The translations under genes were made by a program, and so were the position numbers. DNA of 64,000 nt, from positions 4,836,001 through 4,900,000 of the forward strand of contig NZ_AP027043.1 in NCBI RefSeq assembly GCF_027924665.1, given 5' to 3'. This DNA is from Flavobacterium sp. GSB-24 (lineage in GTDB: Bacteria > Bacteroidota > Bacteroidia > Flavobacteriales > Flavobacteriaceae). Below, in pieces: positions 1 to 7,939 of this stretch (position 1 is the first letter of the stretch; each line of letters begins with the position of its first letter). The notes beneath the pieces are model-generated. The model had not been told where the DNA came from. It saw only the letters and a program-made list of their open reading frames with translations, and did no database searches.

Positions 1-2
1 AC

Positions 3-632
3 CGCAAATTAGAATGGGAAAAATTTTTAGGTAAAAGAGGAATCAACGTCCGTCATTCTTTACTAGAATTAAACTGGCATTTGCCTGTTGCAATGGAATG
101 GGCATTGAATCTCAAAACATTTCTGGTGCGAACACTCGACCAATTTGACATCAGCACATACGGATTAAACTTTGGAATTGCAGAATACAATCGTGATGGC
201 CACTATTTTACTTCGATTGTAATCGAAAAAAACGAACTTCCTGCAGCTTTAGAATCAATCAAAATCAGAGATACTTATAATGTTCTTTTTGCTAAAAATT
301 TCGACCCAAACACACGAGAATATATTGTACATTCTCAGGATATTGACAAACTAGAACTGCCGACAATTTTAATTGAATTAAGCCGAAAATATTTTGAAGA
401 GCTTGGAAATTCAACAATAGAAACAACAGAGAATCCGCAGAAAAAAGAAAAACCACAATTAGATATTTATCAATGTCAGGAATGTTTAACGCTTTACAAT
501 TCTGAATACGGAGATGAAACTCAGGGAATTCCAAAAGGTATTTTGTTTGAAAATCTGCCAGAAACATATTGCTGCTCTCTTTGCGAAGCTCCTAAAAGTA
601 ATTTCAAAACTTTGGAAGCCGTTGAGCATTAG
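3..632 (+). CDS. Rubredoxin-domain protein, 5' end cut by window edge
   Basis: The frame is open from the first bases of the window, so the true start lies upstream; the Met at 81 is internal. Counted from that Met, residues 130-178 form a rubredoxin-like domain with CxxC at 132/135 and a second CxxC at 165/168 (CCSLC), the four Cys that hold a single iron. About 120 residues before it have no motif I recognise. A rubredoxin carries electrons one at a time, so this protein probably serves a redox partner in the cytoplasm. The neighbouring Moco and siroheme genes suggest nitrate/nitrite assimilation, but that link is inference. It runs away from the leftward moa operon. Confidence 0.8.
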   Translation, partial: RKLEWEKFLGKRGINVRHSLLELNWHLPVAMEWALNLKTFLVRTLDQFDISTYGLNFGIAEYNRDGHYFTSIVIEKNELPAALESIKIRDTYNVLFAKNFDPNTREYIVHSQDIDKLELPTILIELSRKYFEELGNSTIETTENPQKKEKPQLDIYQCQECLTLYNSEYGDETQGIPKGILFENLPETYCCSLCEAPKSNFKTLEAVEH

Positions 633-656
633 CTTTTTCTACAAAAAACTTAACAT

Positions 657-684
657 TTGGGTATTCAAAAATTGCGTATATTTA
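657..684 (+). promoter_or_regulatory. Candidate promoter for the Lys-rich gene
   Basis: TTG at 657-659, a 17-base spacer and TATATTTA at 677-684 resemble the flavobacterial -33/-7 pattern (TTG, 17-23 bases, TAnnTTTG). The last base of the -7 box is off consensus. It lies about 90 bases before the start at 774. Confidence 0.35.
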
Positions 685-773
685 GCTTAACTAAGAATTT
701 ATATCCAAACATTGTACTCCAGCTATTGTTTAGCTCTTAGTAATCGTCTATTTTACTCAATAAAAATACAGTT

Positions 774-1367
774 ATGATAAAGAGAACAACTAAAACCCCT
801 GCTGTAAATACTACCGATATTCCAGCAGAAACAATTGTAGAACAAACTACAGAAACACAGCCAGAAGCAAAATCCACCGTTAGAAGAACAACCAGAACTG
901 CTGCAAAGACAACAGCTGTAAAAACACCCGCAGCAGTTAAACCGGGAGCAAAAACACCTGTGAGAGCGGCAGTAAAAGGAGCACCTAGAGCAACCGTAAA
1001 GAAAGAAGCAATAACACCTGAAAATACAGAACCTATTGTTTCTGAAATTGTTGAAATCCAGACAAATGATATTCCAGTTCCTTTTGAAGCAAACCAACCA
1101 GTTGTGACAATTGAAAAAATTGGTAAAAACAATGATATAAAATCAAAGCTGAAAGCTAAACTTAAAGCTAAAAAAGAAAAAGAAAAGAAAAGAGAAAAAG
1201 CGATTAAAGCTGTTATCAAAAAATTAGAAAAAGCTAAGAAAGCAAAACTAAAAGAAGCCGAAAAGAAAAAAGAAAAAGCAAAAAAAGAGAAGGCAAAAAA
1301 AGCTAAAAAAGCAGCAGAAAAAAAAGCTAAATCCAAGAAAAAAGCAAAGGCTAAAAAGAAAAAATAA
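774..1367 (+). CDS. Lys/Ala-rich histone-H1-like basic protein
   Basis: 197 residues. Residues 1-85 are Thr/Ala/Lys/Pro rich with repeated KTP/RTT-like steps, 85-120 are acidic to neutral, and 120-197 are almost wholly Lys, Ala and Glu ending in a poly-Lys tail. There is no signal peptide or catalytic motif. The composition matches the histone-H1/Hc1-like nucleoid proteins found in Bacteroidota, which bind DNA by charge. Low complexity makes family assignment uncertain; a ribosome- or RNA-associated basic protein is the main alternative. The gene stands alone and is followed at once by a strong terminator. Confidence 0.7.
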   Translation: MIKRTTKTPAVNTTDIPAETIVEQTTETQPEAKSTVRRTTRTAAKTTAVKTPAAVKPGAKTPVRAAVKGAPRATVKKEAITPENTEPIVSEIVEIQTNDIPVPFEANQPVVTIEKIGKNNDIKSKLKAKLKAKKEKEKKREKAIKAVIKKLEKAKKAKLKEAEKKKEKAKKEKAKKAKKAAEKKAKSKKKAKAKKKK

Positions 1368-1375
1368 TTACTGAA

Positions 1376-1411
1376 GAAAAGGTTTAACTTTAGGGTTGAG
1401 CCTTTTTTTTT
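1376..1411 (+). terminator. Rho-independent terminator after Lys-rich gene
   Basis: A 12-bp stem (AAAAGGTTTAAC pairing with GTTGAGCCTTTT, one G-U) with a 7-base loop, followed by a run of T. Confidence 0.85.
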
Positions 1412-1468
1412 AAAATAAATGCATGTATGAACATCAAAAAAAAGATACTAATTTCGTGTTCCGTAAAA

Positions 1469-1493
1469 GGCTTCCACTCCGCTCAGCCTGACA
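1469..1493 (+). repeat. Interspersed 25-bp repeat, copy 1
   Basis: Begins GGCTTCCACTCCGC and ends CAGCCTGACA. Near-identical copies lie at 18788-18812 (minus) and 61317-61341 (plus), with a partial at 39792-39803. All are intergenic. The outer GGCT/AGCC can pair. Confidence 0.75.
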
Positions 1494-1525
1494 ATCGTTA
1501 AAACAATTTGTAAATCGCAACTATC

Positions 1526-1578
1526 AATTCACAACTCACAATTCACAACTCACAACTCACAATTCACAATTCATAATT
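1526..1578. repeat. Heptad tandem array (AATTCAC/AACTCAC)
   Basis: Seven consecutive 7-base units starting at 1526, 1533, 1540, 1547, 1554, 1561 and 1568, alternating AATTCAC and AACTCAC. It sits just downstream of the moaA stop. This belongs to the family of 7-mer arrays described in the findings. Confidence 0.9.
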
Positions 1579-1585
1579 AAATAAC

Positions 1586-2593
1586 CTATCCCCCAATCGC
1601 AATCATACTGCGATTATCAAAGTGTTTTTTTGGATCGTCCATTTCGTCAATGGTAACCATTCCAGCGCGGACTTTCTTTTTATTTTGAATGGATTCTGAA
1701 ATCAAATCTGCAATTGATTCTCCATTTCTAAAAGCAGTCAATAAATCAGTTTCAGAATTAGAAAAAAGACAGTTTTTTATTTTCCCGTCTGCCGTCAAGC
1801 GGATTCGGTTGCAGCTGTCACAAAAAGGATTTGTAATAGAACTTATGATTCCGAAATCACCTTGAAAACCTTTTATTTTGTAATTTCTAGAAGTAAAGTT
1901 TTTTTCGTTTTCTAATTTTTGAATTTCATCTGAAGAAAAAGCATTTTCTACCAAAGATAAAATCTCTTTTTGTGAAACCATTTTGCTCCTGTCCCACTCG
2001 TTCCCTGCAAAAGGCATGAATTTAATAAATCGGACAGAAATAGGCAGAAACTGCGTCAGTTTAACAAAATCTACAATTTCGTTATCATTAAATCCTTTGA
2101 TTAAAACCACATTTACTTTTACCTTAAAATCATTATTCAAAAGCAAATGCAGATTGTCAATTACTTTCTCAAACTGATTTCTAAGTGTTATCGAATGAAA
2201 TTTCGACGAAACTAAAGTATCTAAACTCAAATTAATCTTTTGGATTTTAAACTGTTTTAAAACTTCAATATTACGATCAATTAAAATTCCGTTAGTGGTT
2301 ATCGAAAGTGAGATATTTAAATCTGATAATTTAGAAACTATTTCTGGAAAATCTTTTCTTAATAAAGGTTCTCCGCCCGTTAATCTTATTTTGTCAACAC
2401 CATTTTTTACAAAAGTCTGAGCGATACCAAAAATCTCTTCAGCCGTCATTAAACTGGCTTTTGGAGAAAGCGCAATTCCATCCGCCGGCATGCAGTACGT
2501 ACAACGCAAGTTGCATTTTTCCAGTAGCGAAATGCGTAAATAATTGTGTTTACGCCCAAAAACATCCGTCAAAATAGTGTTAGAGGCTGTCAT
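1586..2593 (-). CDS. moaA: GTP 3',8-cyclase MoaA
   Basis: Radical SAM enzyme of Moco synthesis that turns GTP into 3',8-cyclo-GTP, which MoaC then rearranges to cyclic pyranopterin monophosphate. Length 335 is normal. The N-terminal cluster motif CNLRCTYC gives Cys27, Cys31 and Cys34. The C-terminal second cluster is seen in CDSCNRIRLTADG and a later Cys in KNCLF. The protein ends in the Gly-Gly that MoaA needs for activity. It is the last gene of the leftward operon, and its start overlaps the moaCB 3' end by 14 bases, so translation is probably coupled. Confidence 0.97.
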   Translation of the reverse strand: MTASNTILTDVFGRKHNYLRISLLEKCNLRCTYCMPADGIALSPKASLMTAEEIFGIAQTFVKNGVDKIRLTGGEPLLRKDFPEIVSKLSDLNISLSITTNGILIDRNIEVLKQFKIQKINLSLDTLVSSKFHSITLRNQFEKVIDNLHLLLNNDFKVKVNVVLIKGFNDNEIVDFVKLTQFLPISVRFIKFMPFAGNEWDRSKMVSQKEILSLVENAFSSDEIQKLENEKNFTSRNYKIKGFQGDFGIISSITNPFCDSCNRIRLTADGKIKNCLFSNSETDLLTAFRNGESIADLISESIQNKKKVRAGMVTIDEMDDPKKHFDNRSMIAIGG

Positions 2594-3494
2594 GATTTTT
2601 TCCTTTTAAAATATGAAAGACGTGCATAACGTGTGGAAACACAGCATCCATCGACTCTTTTACTCCATTTGTTGACCCCGGCAGTGCCAAGACCAAACTT
2701 TTACCCAACGTTCCAGCGACACTTCTTGAAAGCATTGCATAAGGCATTCTCTGTTGTCCGTAACTGCGTATTGCTTCTTCGATTCCAGGAATTCTGCTTT
2801 CTAAAATCGGCGATAGCGCTTCTGGAGTTACATCTCTTGGCGATAAACCTGTACCTCCCGTAAAAATAACTAACTGATGATTTTTTGCGAAAGCTTTTGT
2901 TTTCTCTTGAATTATATCCAGTTCATCTGGAATGATTTCATAATGAGAAGTTTCGACTCCGTAAGAATCTAATTTTTCAACAATTGCTTTTCCGGAACGA
3001 TCTTCTTTATCACCCGCAAAAATTGAATCGGAACAAACAAAAACAGCTGCTTTTATCGCGGTTGGAAATTTATTTTTAAAAGAAGATTTTCCCCCTTCTT
3101 TATTGACTAATTTGATTGTCGAAATTTCAATTTCTTTATCTATTGGTTTCAGCATATCATACATTGTGAGCGCCACGATAGATGCGCCGTGCATGGCTTC
3201 AACCTCAACTCCCGTTTTATAAACGGTTTTTACATTGAATATGATCTGAATTTCCAAACCTTCAATTTTATATTCCACCGAAGTAAATTCAATTGGAATT
3301 GGATGACAATCCGGAATAGATAAATGTGTATTTTTAACCGCAAATAACCCCGCGGTTTTTGCCATTTCAAGCACATTTCCTTTTGGGACCAAATTATTTA
3401 CCACAGCATCAATCGTTTCCTGTCTGCTGACTTTTACAATTGCGGTTGCGGTTGCTTTTCTTAATGTACTTATTTTATGTGTAATATCTACCAT
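2580..3494 (-). CDS. moaCB: Bifunctional MoaC-MoaB/MogA fusion
   Basis: 304 residues, two domains. Residues 1-135 are MoaC (cyclic pyranopterin monophosphate synthase): LSIPDCHPIPI and KTGVEVEAMHGASIVAL carry the conserved active-site regions. Residues 145-300 are a MogA/MoaB-type molybdopterin adenylyltransferase: VCSDSI, FTGGTGLSPRDVTPEA and LPGSTNGVKES are the typical nucleotide and pterin loops. The enzyme therefore covers an early and a late Moco step. Such fusions are known in Bacteroidota. Its start codon shares one base with the moaE stop. Confidence 0.95.
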   Translation of the reverse strand: MVDITHKISTLRKATATAIVKVSRQETIDAVVNNLVPKGNVLEMAKTAGLFAVKNTHLSIPDCHPIPIEFTSVEYKIEGLEIQIIFNVKTVYKTGVEVEAMHGASIVALTMYDMLKPIDKEIEISTIKLVNKEGGKSSFKNKFPTAIKAAVFVCSDSIFAGDKEDRSGKAIVEKLDSYGVETSHYEIIPDELDIIQEKTKAFAKNHQLVIFTGGTGLSPRDVTPEALSPILESRIPGIEEAIRSYGQQRMPYAMLSRSVAGTLGKSLVLALPGSTNGVKESMDAVFPHVMHVFHILKGKNHDSL

Positions 3495-3925
3495 TAACTA
3501 TTTTGTTTCCAAGTAAATGTATCGTTTTCAAACATTTCTTTGCCAAAAATCGGAACGTCGGTTTTAATCCAGTTTACGATGGCTTCTGTCGCTTCATAAA
3601 CTTGTTTTCTGCGTGTTGCCGAAACAAACACGAACAAACAAATTTCGCCTGCTTTTACAACGCCCAGACTATGGTAAATGTGCATGCAGGTTAAATCGAA
3701 TTTAGCAAAAGCTTTTTCGCGAATCGTGTACAAAGCTTCATTTGCCATATCGGTGTACGCTGAATAATCAATCGCTACTACAGTATTATCGTGAATGACA
3801 TCGGCACGAACTTGTCCTAAAAAAATATTGTGCGCACCAATCGTATGTTTGGATTGATGTTTAGCGATAGATTCCGCTATAAACTCAGGAGCAATTGGCC
3901 CTTCTACAAATACATTTTTACTCAT
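3494..3925 (-). CDS. moaE: Molybdopterin synthase large subunit MoaE
   Basis: 143 residues, normal length. With MoaD it puts the two dithiolene sulfurs onto cyclic pyranopterin monophosphate. Family marks are FLGQVRAD near 36, YSAYTDMA near 54, HSLGVVKAGE near 85 and KTDVPIFGKE at 121-130. Lys121 matches the first catalytic Lys of E. coli MoaE (K119). At the second catalytic Lys position (E. coli K126) I read Gly128, with Lys129 next to it, so a one-residue shift may compensate. It lies between the LprI-like gene and moaCB. Confidence 0.93.
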   Translation of the reverse strand: MSKNVFVEGPIAPEFIAESIAKHQSKHTIGAHNIFLGQVRADVIHDNTVVAIDYSAYTDMANEALYTIREKAFAKFDLTCMHIYHSLGVVKAGEICLFVFVSATRRKQVYEATEAIVNWIKTDVPIFGKEMFENDTFTWKQNS

Positions 3926-3949
3926 TTTTAAATTTTTTTAATAAGGACT

Positions 3950-4303
3950 TTAAAAGCCATTCATCAAACTTTTCAATTCCTTTGTTCTGCTAATGGTAAG
4001 CTGCATTCTACAATCTGCGTACATTTTATTTGCTATAACACCACCGTCACCTTCAGAATAGCATTTAAATTTACAATTTGAATCTCTAAATTTTATCCAG
4101 TCTTTTTGAGCAGCAACTAAAGCTGTCTGATCTTTTGTTCCTAATTTATTTTTCAGCTGATTATAAACTTTATTCAATTCTTTATCTGCTTTATCATAAG
4201 CTTCATAAAGCTCTGTTTCACCAGTAGCATCAACTTGGTTTTGTGAAAAACCGAATTGAGAAAAACAAAAGAATAAAAACAATCCGAAAATAACTTTTTT
4301 CAT
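3950..4303 (-). CDS. Secreted LprI-like protein (DUF1311)
   Basis: 117 residues. A signal peptide (MKKVIFGLFLFFCFSQFGFS) is followed by a DUF1311/LprI-type domain: ADKELNKVYNQL, AQKDWIKFRDSNC and, near the end, DCRMQLTISRTKEL. Three Cys (in SNCKFKC and DC) could form disulfides after export. Members have been called lysozyme inhibitors, but most have no tested role. Its place inside the Moco operon, 8 bases from moeB and 24 from moaE, is odd, because the rest of the operon acts in the cytoplasm. Confidence 0.85.
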   Translation of the reverse strand: MKKVIFGLFLFFCFSQFGFSQNQVDATGETELYEAYDKADKELNKVYNQLKNKLGTKDQTALVAAQKDWIKFRDSNCKFKCYSEGDGGVIANKMYADCRMQLTISRTKELKSLMNGF

Positions 4304-4311
4304 AGTAGCTA

Positions 4312-5391
4312 TTATTTATTAATTAGAATGGATTTTTCATGCAACGATTCTTTCATTGCTAAAGCACCTCCAGCAATACTTTTTATATTTTTAAATTGAT
4401 GTTTTTGAAGTAATTCTACTGCAATTTTACTTCTAATTCCCGATTGGCAGAAAATATAAATGGTTTGATTTTTATCTAATTTTTCAATCTCATTTTCTAA
4501 ATTCATTAAAGGAATCTGGATTTGATTTTTTAAATTGATTTTTGGTGATTCATCAGTATTTCTAACATCTAGAAATAAAACGGCATCGTTTTGTTTTTCA
4601 CCCAAAATCAATTCAAAACTTACTTCTTCGGTTTCCGATTTATTGTATTTTTGGTCGAATGCTTCTCTGGTTATTATTTGAAAATCGCTTTTTTCAAAAT
4701 CATATTTCTGCTGTTCGTTATTTAGAATATTATAAACTAATATTTTACCGCTTAAAACTTCTCCTATACCAAGAATCATTTTCAAAACTTCGTTTGCCTG
4801 AAACATTCCGATAATTCCAACGGAAACTCCGATTACTCCGGCATCTTCACAATTCAAAGCATTATTATTTTCCTCGGGATACAAACATCTGTATGTTGGC
4901 CCATTTTGATAATTGAAAACTGAAACCTGCCCCTGAAATCTAAAAATCGATCCATAAACCATTGGTTTATTTAAAACCAGACAAGCATCATTAATTAAAT
5001 ATTTAATTGAAATATTGTCTGTTGCATCGACAATTATATCATATTCTTCGAATAAATTAAAAACATTCTTCCCTGATAATTTCTCTGAAAATGCTTTTAC
5101 TTTTACCTGCGGATTCAATTCTGAAATCATCAGTTTGGCTTCTTTTGCTTTTGATTTTCCAACAGCCGAAGTTTTGTAAATAACCTGTCTATGCAGATTT
5201 GAAATTTCAATACGATCATCATCAATAATTCCGATTTCGCCAACTCCTGCTGCAGCCAGATAGGGCAGAATTGCCGCGCCTAAACCTCCAGCTCCAACAA
5301 CCAAAACTTTCGATTTCAGTAATTTGTATTGTCCTTCCTCTCCTATTTCAGGAAGAATTATTTGTCGGTTATATCGATTTGATGTTTCCAT
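4312..5391 (-). CDS. moeB: MoeB/ThiF adenylyltransferase with C-terminal rhodanese
   Basis: 359 residues. Residues 1-235 are a ThiF/MoeB E1-like domain: VVGAGGLGAA is the ATP-binding loop, DDDRIEISNLHRQ and DATDNISIKYLIND are family marks. It should adenylate the MoaD C-terminal Gly. Residues about 255-355 are a rhodanese domain with active-site Cys in IYIFCQSGIRSK, which can pass sulfur to MoaD. The paired CxxC zinc motifs of E. coli MoeB are not kept: only single Cys are seen in RCLYPE and NCEDAG. The gene follows moaD by 6 bases. Confidence 0.93.
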   Translation of the reverse strand: METSNRYNRQIILPEIGEEGQYKLLKSKVLVVGAGGLGAAILPYLAAAGVGEIGIIDDDRIEISNLHRQVIYKTSAVGKSKAKEAKLMISELNPQVKVKAFSEKLSGKNVFNLFEEYDIIVDATDNISIKYLINDACLVLNKPMVYGSIFRFQGQVSVFNYQNGPTYRCLYPEENNNALNCEDAGVIGVSVGIIGMFQANEVLKMILGIGEVLSGKILVYNILNNEQQKYDFEKSDFQIITREAFDQKYNKSETEEVSFELILGEKQNDAVLFLDVRNTDESPKINLKNQIQIPLMNLENEIEKLDKNQTIYIFCQSGIRSKIAVELLQKHQFKNIKSIAGGALAMKESLHEKSILINK

Positions 5392-5397
5392 ATGTAT

Positions 5398-5637
5398 TTA
5401 TCCTCCTGCAAATGGCGGCAATAATGCAACGATATCACTTGCGATCAAAATGCGGTCTTTAGTTTTTGAAACTATTTTTTGGTTCACAGCTACGCTAAAA
5501 CTCAATGATTCAAATTCATATTTTTCGTCTAAATCCTGCAGTAATTTTTGCAGTGATAATTCTTCGGAAAAAGACAACTTTTCGAATTCACATTTTGTTT
5601 TTTCAGCAACAGCTCCAAAATATTTTACCTCGATCAT
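5398..5637 (-). CDS. moaD: Molybdopterin synthase small subunit MoaD
   Basis: 79 residues with a beta-grasp, ubiquitin-like fold. It ends in PPFAGG, so the last Gly can be adenylated by MoeB and turned into the thiocarboxylate that gives sulfur to MoaE-bound pterin. VALLPPFAGG is the classic MoaD end. It lies 2 bases after the methyltransferase gene and 6 before moeB. Confidence 0.95.
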   Translation of the reverse strand: MIEVKYFGAVAEKTKCEFEKLSFSEELSLQKLLQDLDEKYEFESLSFSVAVNQKIVSKTKDRILIASDIVALLPPFAGG

Positions 5638-5639
5638 TC

Positions 5640-6428
5640 TTATAAATTTAAATTCTGAAATATAAATTCGTCATCAAAATGTTCTTGAAAATACGAAATC
5701 CAGCTTGACGTATTTCGCACTACTTCTCCAATAACTATAATTGCCGGTGATGAAATCTTTTTTTCAGATACCAATTTACTAATTGTATTGATAGTTCCAA
5801 TTACTTTTTGCTCTGAATTTTTAGTTCCATTCTGAATAATTGCAATTGGCAGGTCATCCTTTCTGTTTTCCTGATAGATAGAAATGATTTCCTCTAATTT
5901 ATGCATTCCCATTAAAATGACAACGGTCGCAGCCGATTTTGAAGCCAATTGAACATCTTTTGATAATTTATGATCTGAAGTTGTCCCGGTAATTACCCAG
6001 AAACTTTCGGCGACTTTACGCTGCGTCAAGCTGATTCCGACCGATGCAGGAACTCCTAAAGCAGATGAAATTCCAGGAACAATTGCCGTTTCGATTCCAA
6101 ATTGTTCTGCAAATTCAATTTCTTCACTTCCTCTCCCAAAAACAAAAGGATCACCGCCTTTTAAGCGGACAACATGTCCATATGTTTTTGCCATACTCAC
6201 AATCAAATCGTTGATCTGATCTTGTGTGTAGGCGTGACAGCCAAGACGTTTTCCAACAAAAACAATTTCTGCATTTGCTGCGTAGTTTAATAATTCCTCG
6301 TTAACCAAAGCATCGTACAAAACTGCGTCTGCATTTTTCAGTGCTTTTATGGCTTTAATTGTGATCAATTCGACGTCTCCAGGACCTGCGCCTACAATCG
6401 TCAATTTTGGTGTTTTTAAGTTTCGCAT
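5640..6428 (-). CDS. cobA: Uroporphyrinogen-III C-methyltransferase (SUMT)
   Basis: 262 residues, the usual size of a single-domain SUMT. It adds two SAM-derived methyl groups to uroporphyrinogen III to give precorrin-2, on the way to siroheme. Motifs: VGAGPGDVELITIKA near 12-27, VLYDALV, KRLGCHAYTQDQIN, VRLKGGDPFVFGRG and VPGISSALGVPA. Siroheme is the cofactor of assimilatory nitrite and sulfite reductases, and the placement among Moco genes favours nitrate/nitrite assimilation. No fused CysG oxidase/chelatase domain is present. Confidence 0.95.
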   Translation of the reverse strand: MRNLKTPKLTIVGAGPGDVELITIKAIKALKNADAVLYDALVNEELLNYAANAEIVFVGKRLGCHAYTQDQINDLIVSMAKTYGHVVRLKGGDPFVFGRGSEEIEFAEQFGIETAIVPGISSALGVPASVGISLTQRKVAESFWVITGTTSDHKLSKDVQLASKSAATVVILMGMHKLEEIISIYQENRKDDLPIAIIQNGTKNSEQKVIGTINTISKLVSEKKISSPAIIVIGEVVRNTSSWISYFQEHFDDEFIFQNLNL

Positions 6429-6433
6429 AATAA

Positions 6434-7006
6434 TTAACTTAAATTGATATTGAGGTCATCTAATTCGTCCATTGAATTAATATTGGTTAAAGGAAAATTT
6501 TCGCTTTCTTCTATTTTTATAATCTGATGCGGTAATTTGGCTAACAAGTCCATCATTTTCAATTCATCAGAATCGATTGCTTCTTTTATTACCGGAACAA
6601 TATTTTTCGAGTAAATACCAATTAAAGGATGTGTTTTACTTTCTGAAGCAAAAATTGTAATTCCCGCCTCTTTCGTATGTTTTGATATTAACTCCTGCAA
6701 TAATTCGGTTGAAATCAAGGGAATATCACAACTTAAAATCAGATTAAATTCGGTTTCAGAATGAGATAATGCTGTGTAAATTCCACCCAGCGGACCTTTA
6801 TCTACAATCAAATCTGGTATTTTTTCATATTCCAGATAATCATAGTTTTTAGATGCTGTGATTAATTTTATTTGATTTGTAATGGGCAGAATCGCCTGAA
6901 TAATGTGATCAATGAATGGTTTATCCTGAAACAAAACCAATCCTTTTTCTGACTGCATTCTTGAGCTTTTTCCGCCGCAAAGAATAAATACTGTTAGTGC
7001 TTCCAT
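6434..7006 (-). CDS. mobA: Molybdenum cofactor guanylyltransferase MobA
   Basis: 190 residues. The N-terminal LCGGKSSRMQSEKGL is the nucleotidyltransferase GTP loop, followed by DKGPLGGIYTAL and the metal-binding LSCDIPLIS. It links GMP to Mo-molybdopterin to make the bis-MGD cofactor used by nitrate reductases of the DMSO-reductase family. This fits a nitrate assimilation role for the operon. It is spaced 5 bases from the SUMT gene. Confidence 0.93.
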   Translation of the reverse strand: MEALTVFILCGGKSSRMQSEKGLVLFQDKPFIDHIIQAILPITNQIKLITASKNYDYLEYEKIPDLIVDKGPLGGIYTALSHSETEFNLILSCDIPLISTELLQELISKHTKEAGITIFASESKTHPLIGIYSKNIVPVIKEAIDSDELKMMDLLAKLPHQIIKIEESENFPLTNINSMDELDDLNINLS

Positions 7007-7103
7007 GACTTTTTTTTATTTCACGTTTCAGGTTGTCAATCTTTATCCCGATGGTCGAAACCGTCGGCTATGTTTCATATAGCAATCATGTAATATTTTA
7101 ATT

Positions 7104-7850
7104 TCAAGGAAAAATCAATTTAATACTTGCCATCAAAATGACTGTTCCTAAAACCATTTTTAATGTTCGGTTAGAAAAAGAACCACTTCCATAAAATCCG
7201 CCTAGCATTCCTCCTACTACGGCAATTGGAACTAAATAAAAACTTTCTATCGGAATTGTTTTTCCTCCTAAAAAGAATCCCAGCATTCCTGCAAATGAAT
7301 TCACAAAAATGAATAAACTCGAAATCGCTGCCGACTCTTTAACAGAAGCCCATCCTAAAAACAATAAAATCGGACTTAAAATTATTCCGCCTCCAATTCC
7401 CAGCATGCCGGACAATAATCCGATGGTAAAACCAATTAATAATGCAAAAGGTAAATTAATTTTTACTTCTTCTTTTTCTTTAAAATTAAATATTCCGAAT
7501 AATCTTAATGCCGCAAAAATCAATACAATTCCTAAAACTATTTTGTAAATTGTATTATCTAAAGTTATAAAACCACCAATAAATGCGGCGGGAATAGAAG
7601 CAATTGCAAACGGATAAAAGAGCGTTGGTTTAAAGTAATTATTTCGGTAGTAAAACAAAAACGAAATACTGGAAACAAATAAATTCAACAATAAAGCAGA
7701 TGGTTTCATAATCGAAATAGGAAACGCAAAAATGCTCATCAAAGCCAAATAACCCGAAGCTCCACCGTGCCCAACGCTTGAATATAAAAACGCAATAACG
7801 ATTAAGGCGAAACTGAATAATACTATATTTTCGGAACTAAGGAGACTCAT
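7104..7850 (-). CDS. TSUP (TauE/SafE) family membrane permease
   Basis: 248 residues, seven to eight hydrophobic segments. Marks of the family are SSVGHGGASGYLALM in the first half and GLLSGMLGIGGGIILSPILLFLGW in the second, an internal repeat. TSUP proteins move sulfite, sulfonates or other small anions across the inner membrane. The substrate here is unknown; placement between moeA and mobA suggests an anion tied to Moco or nitrite/sulfite metabolism. Gaps of 97 and 89 bases on either side are the widest in the operon, so an internal promoter is possible. Confidence 0.88.
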   Translation of the reverse strand: MSLLSSENIVLFSFALIVIAFLYSSVGHGGASGYLALMSIFAFPISIMKPSALLLNLFVSSISFLFYYRNNYFKPTLFYPFAIASIPAAFIGGFITLDNTIYKIVLGIVLIFAALRLFGIFNFKEKEEVKINLPFALLIGFTIGLLSGMLGIGGGIILSPILLFLGWASVKESAAISSLFIFVNSFAGMLGFFLGGKTIPIESFYLVPIAVVGGMLGGFYGSGSFSNRTLKMVLGTVILMASIKLIFP

Positions 7851-7939
7851 TTTTTGGTTTAATTGTTTAATCGTTTTTTTGCTTCAATCTATTTTCTTCT
7901 TCTATTTTCTTTTCTCTATTTTCTTTCTTCTTAAAAAAA

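Noticed and set aside
737..1336. Long minus-strand frame opposite the Lys-rich gene
   Set aside because: Its Phe/Ala/Ser-rich product is the mirror of the Lys/Ala-rich codons on the plus strand; there is no start context or domain.
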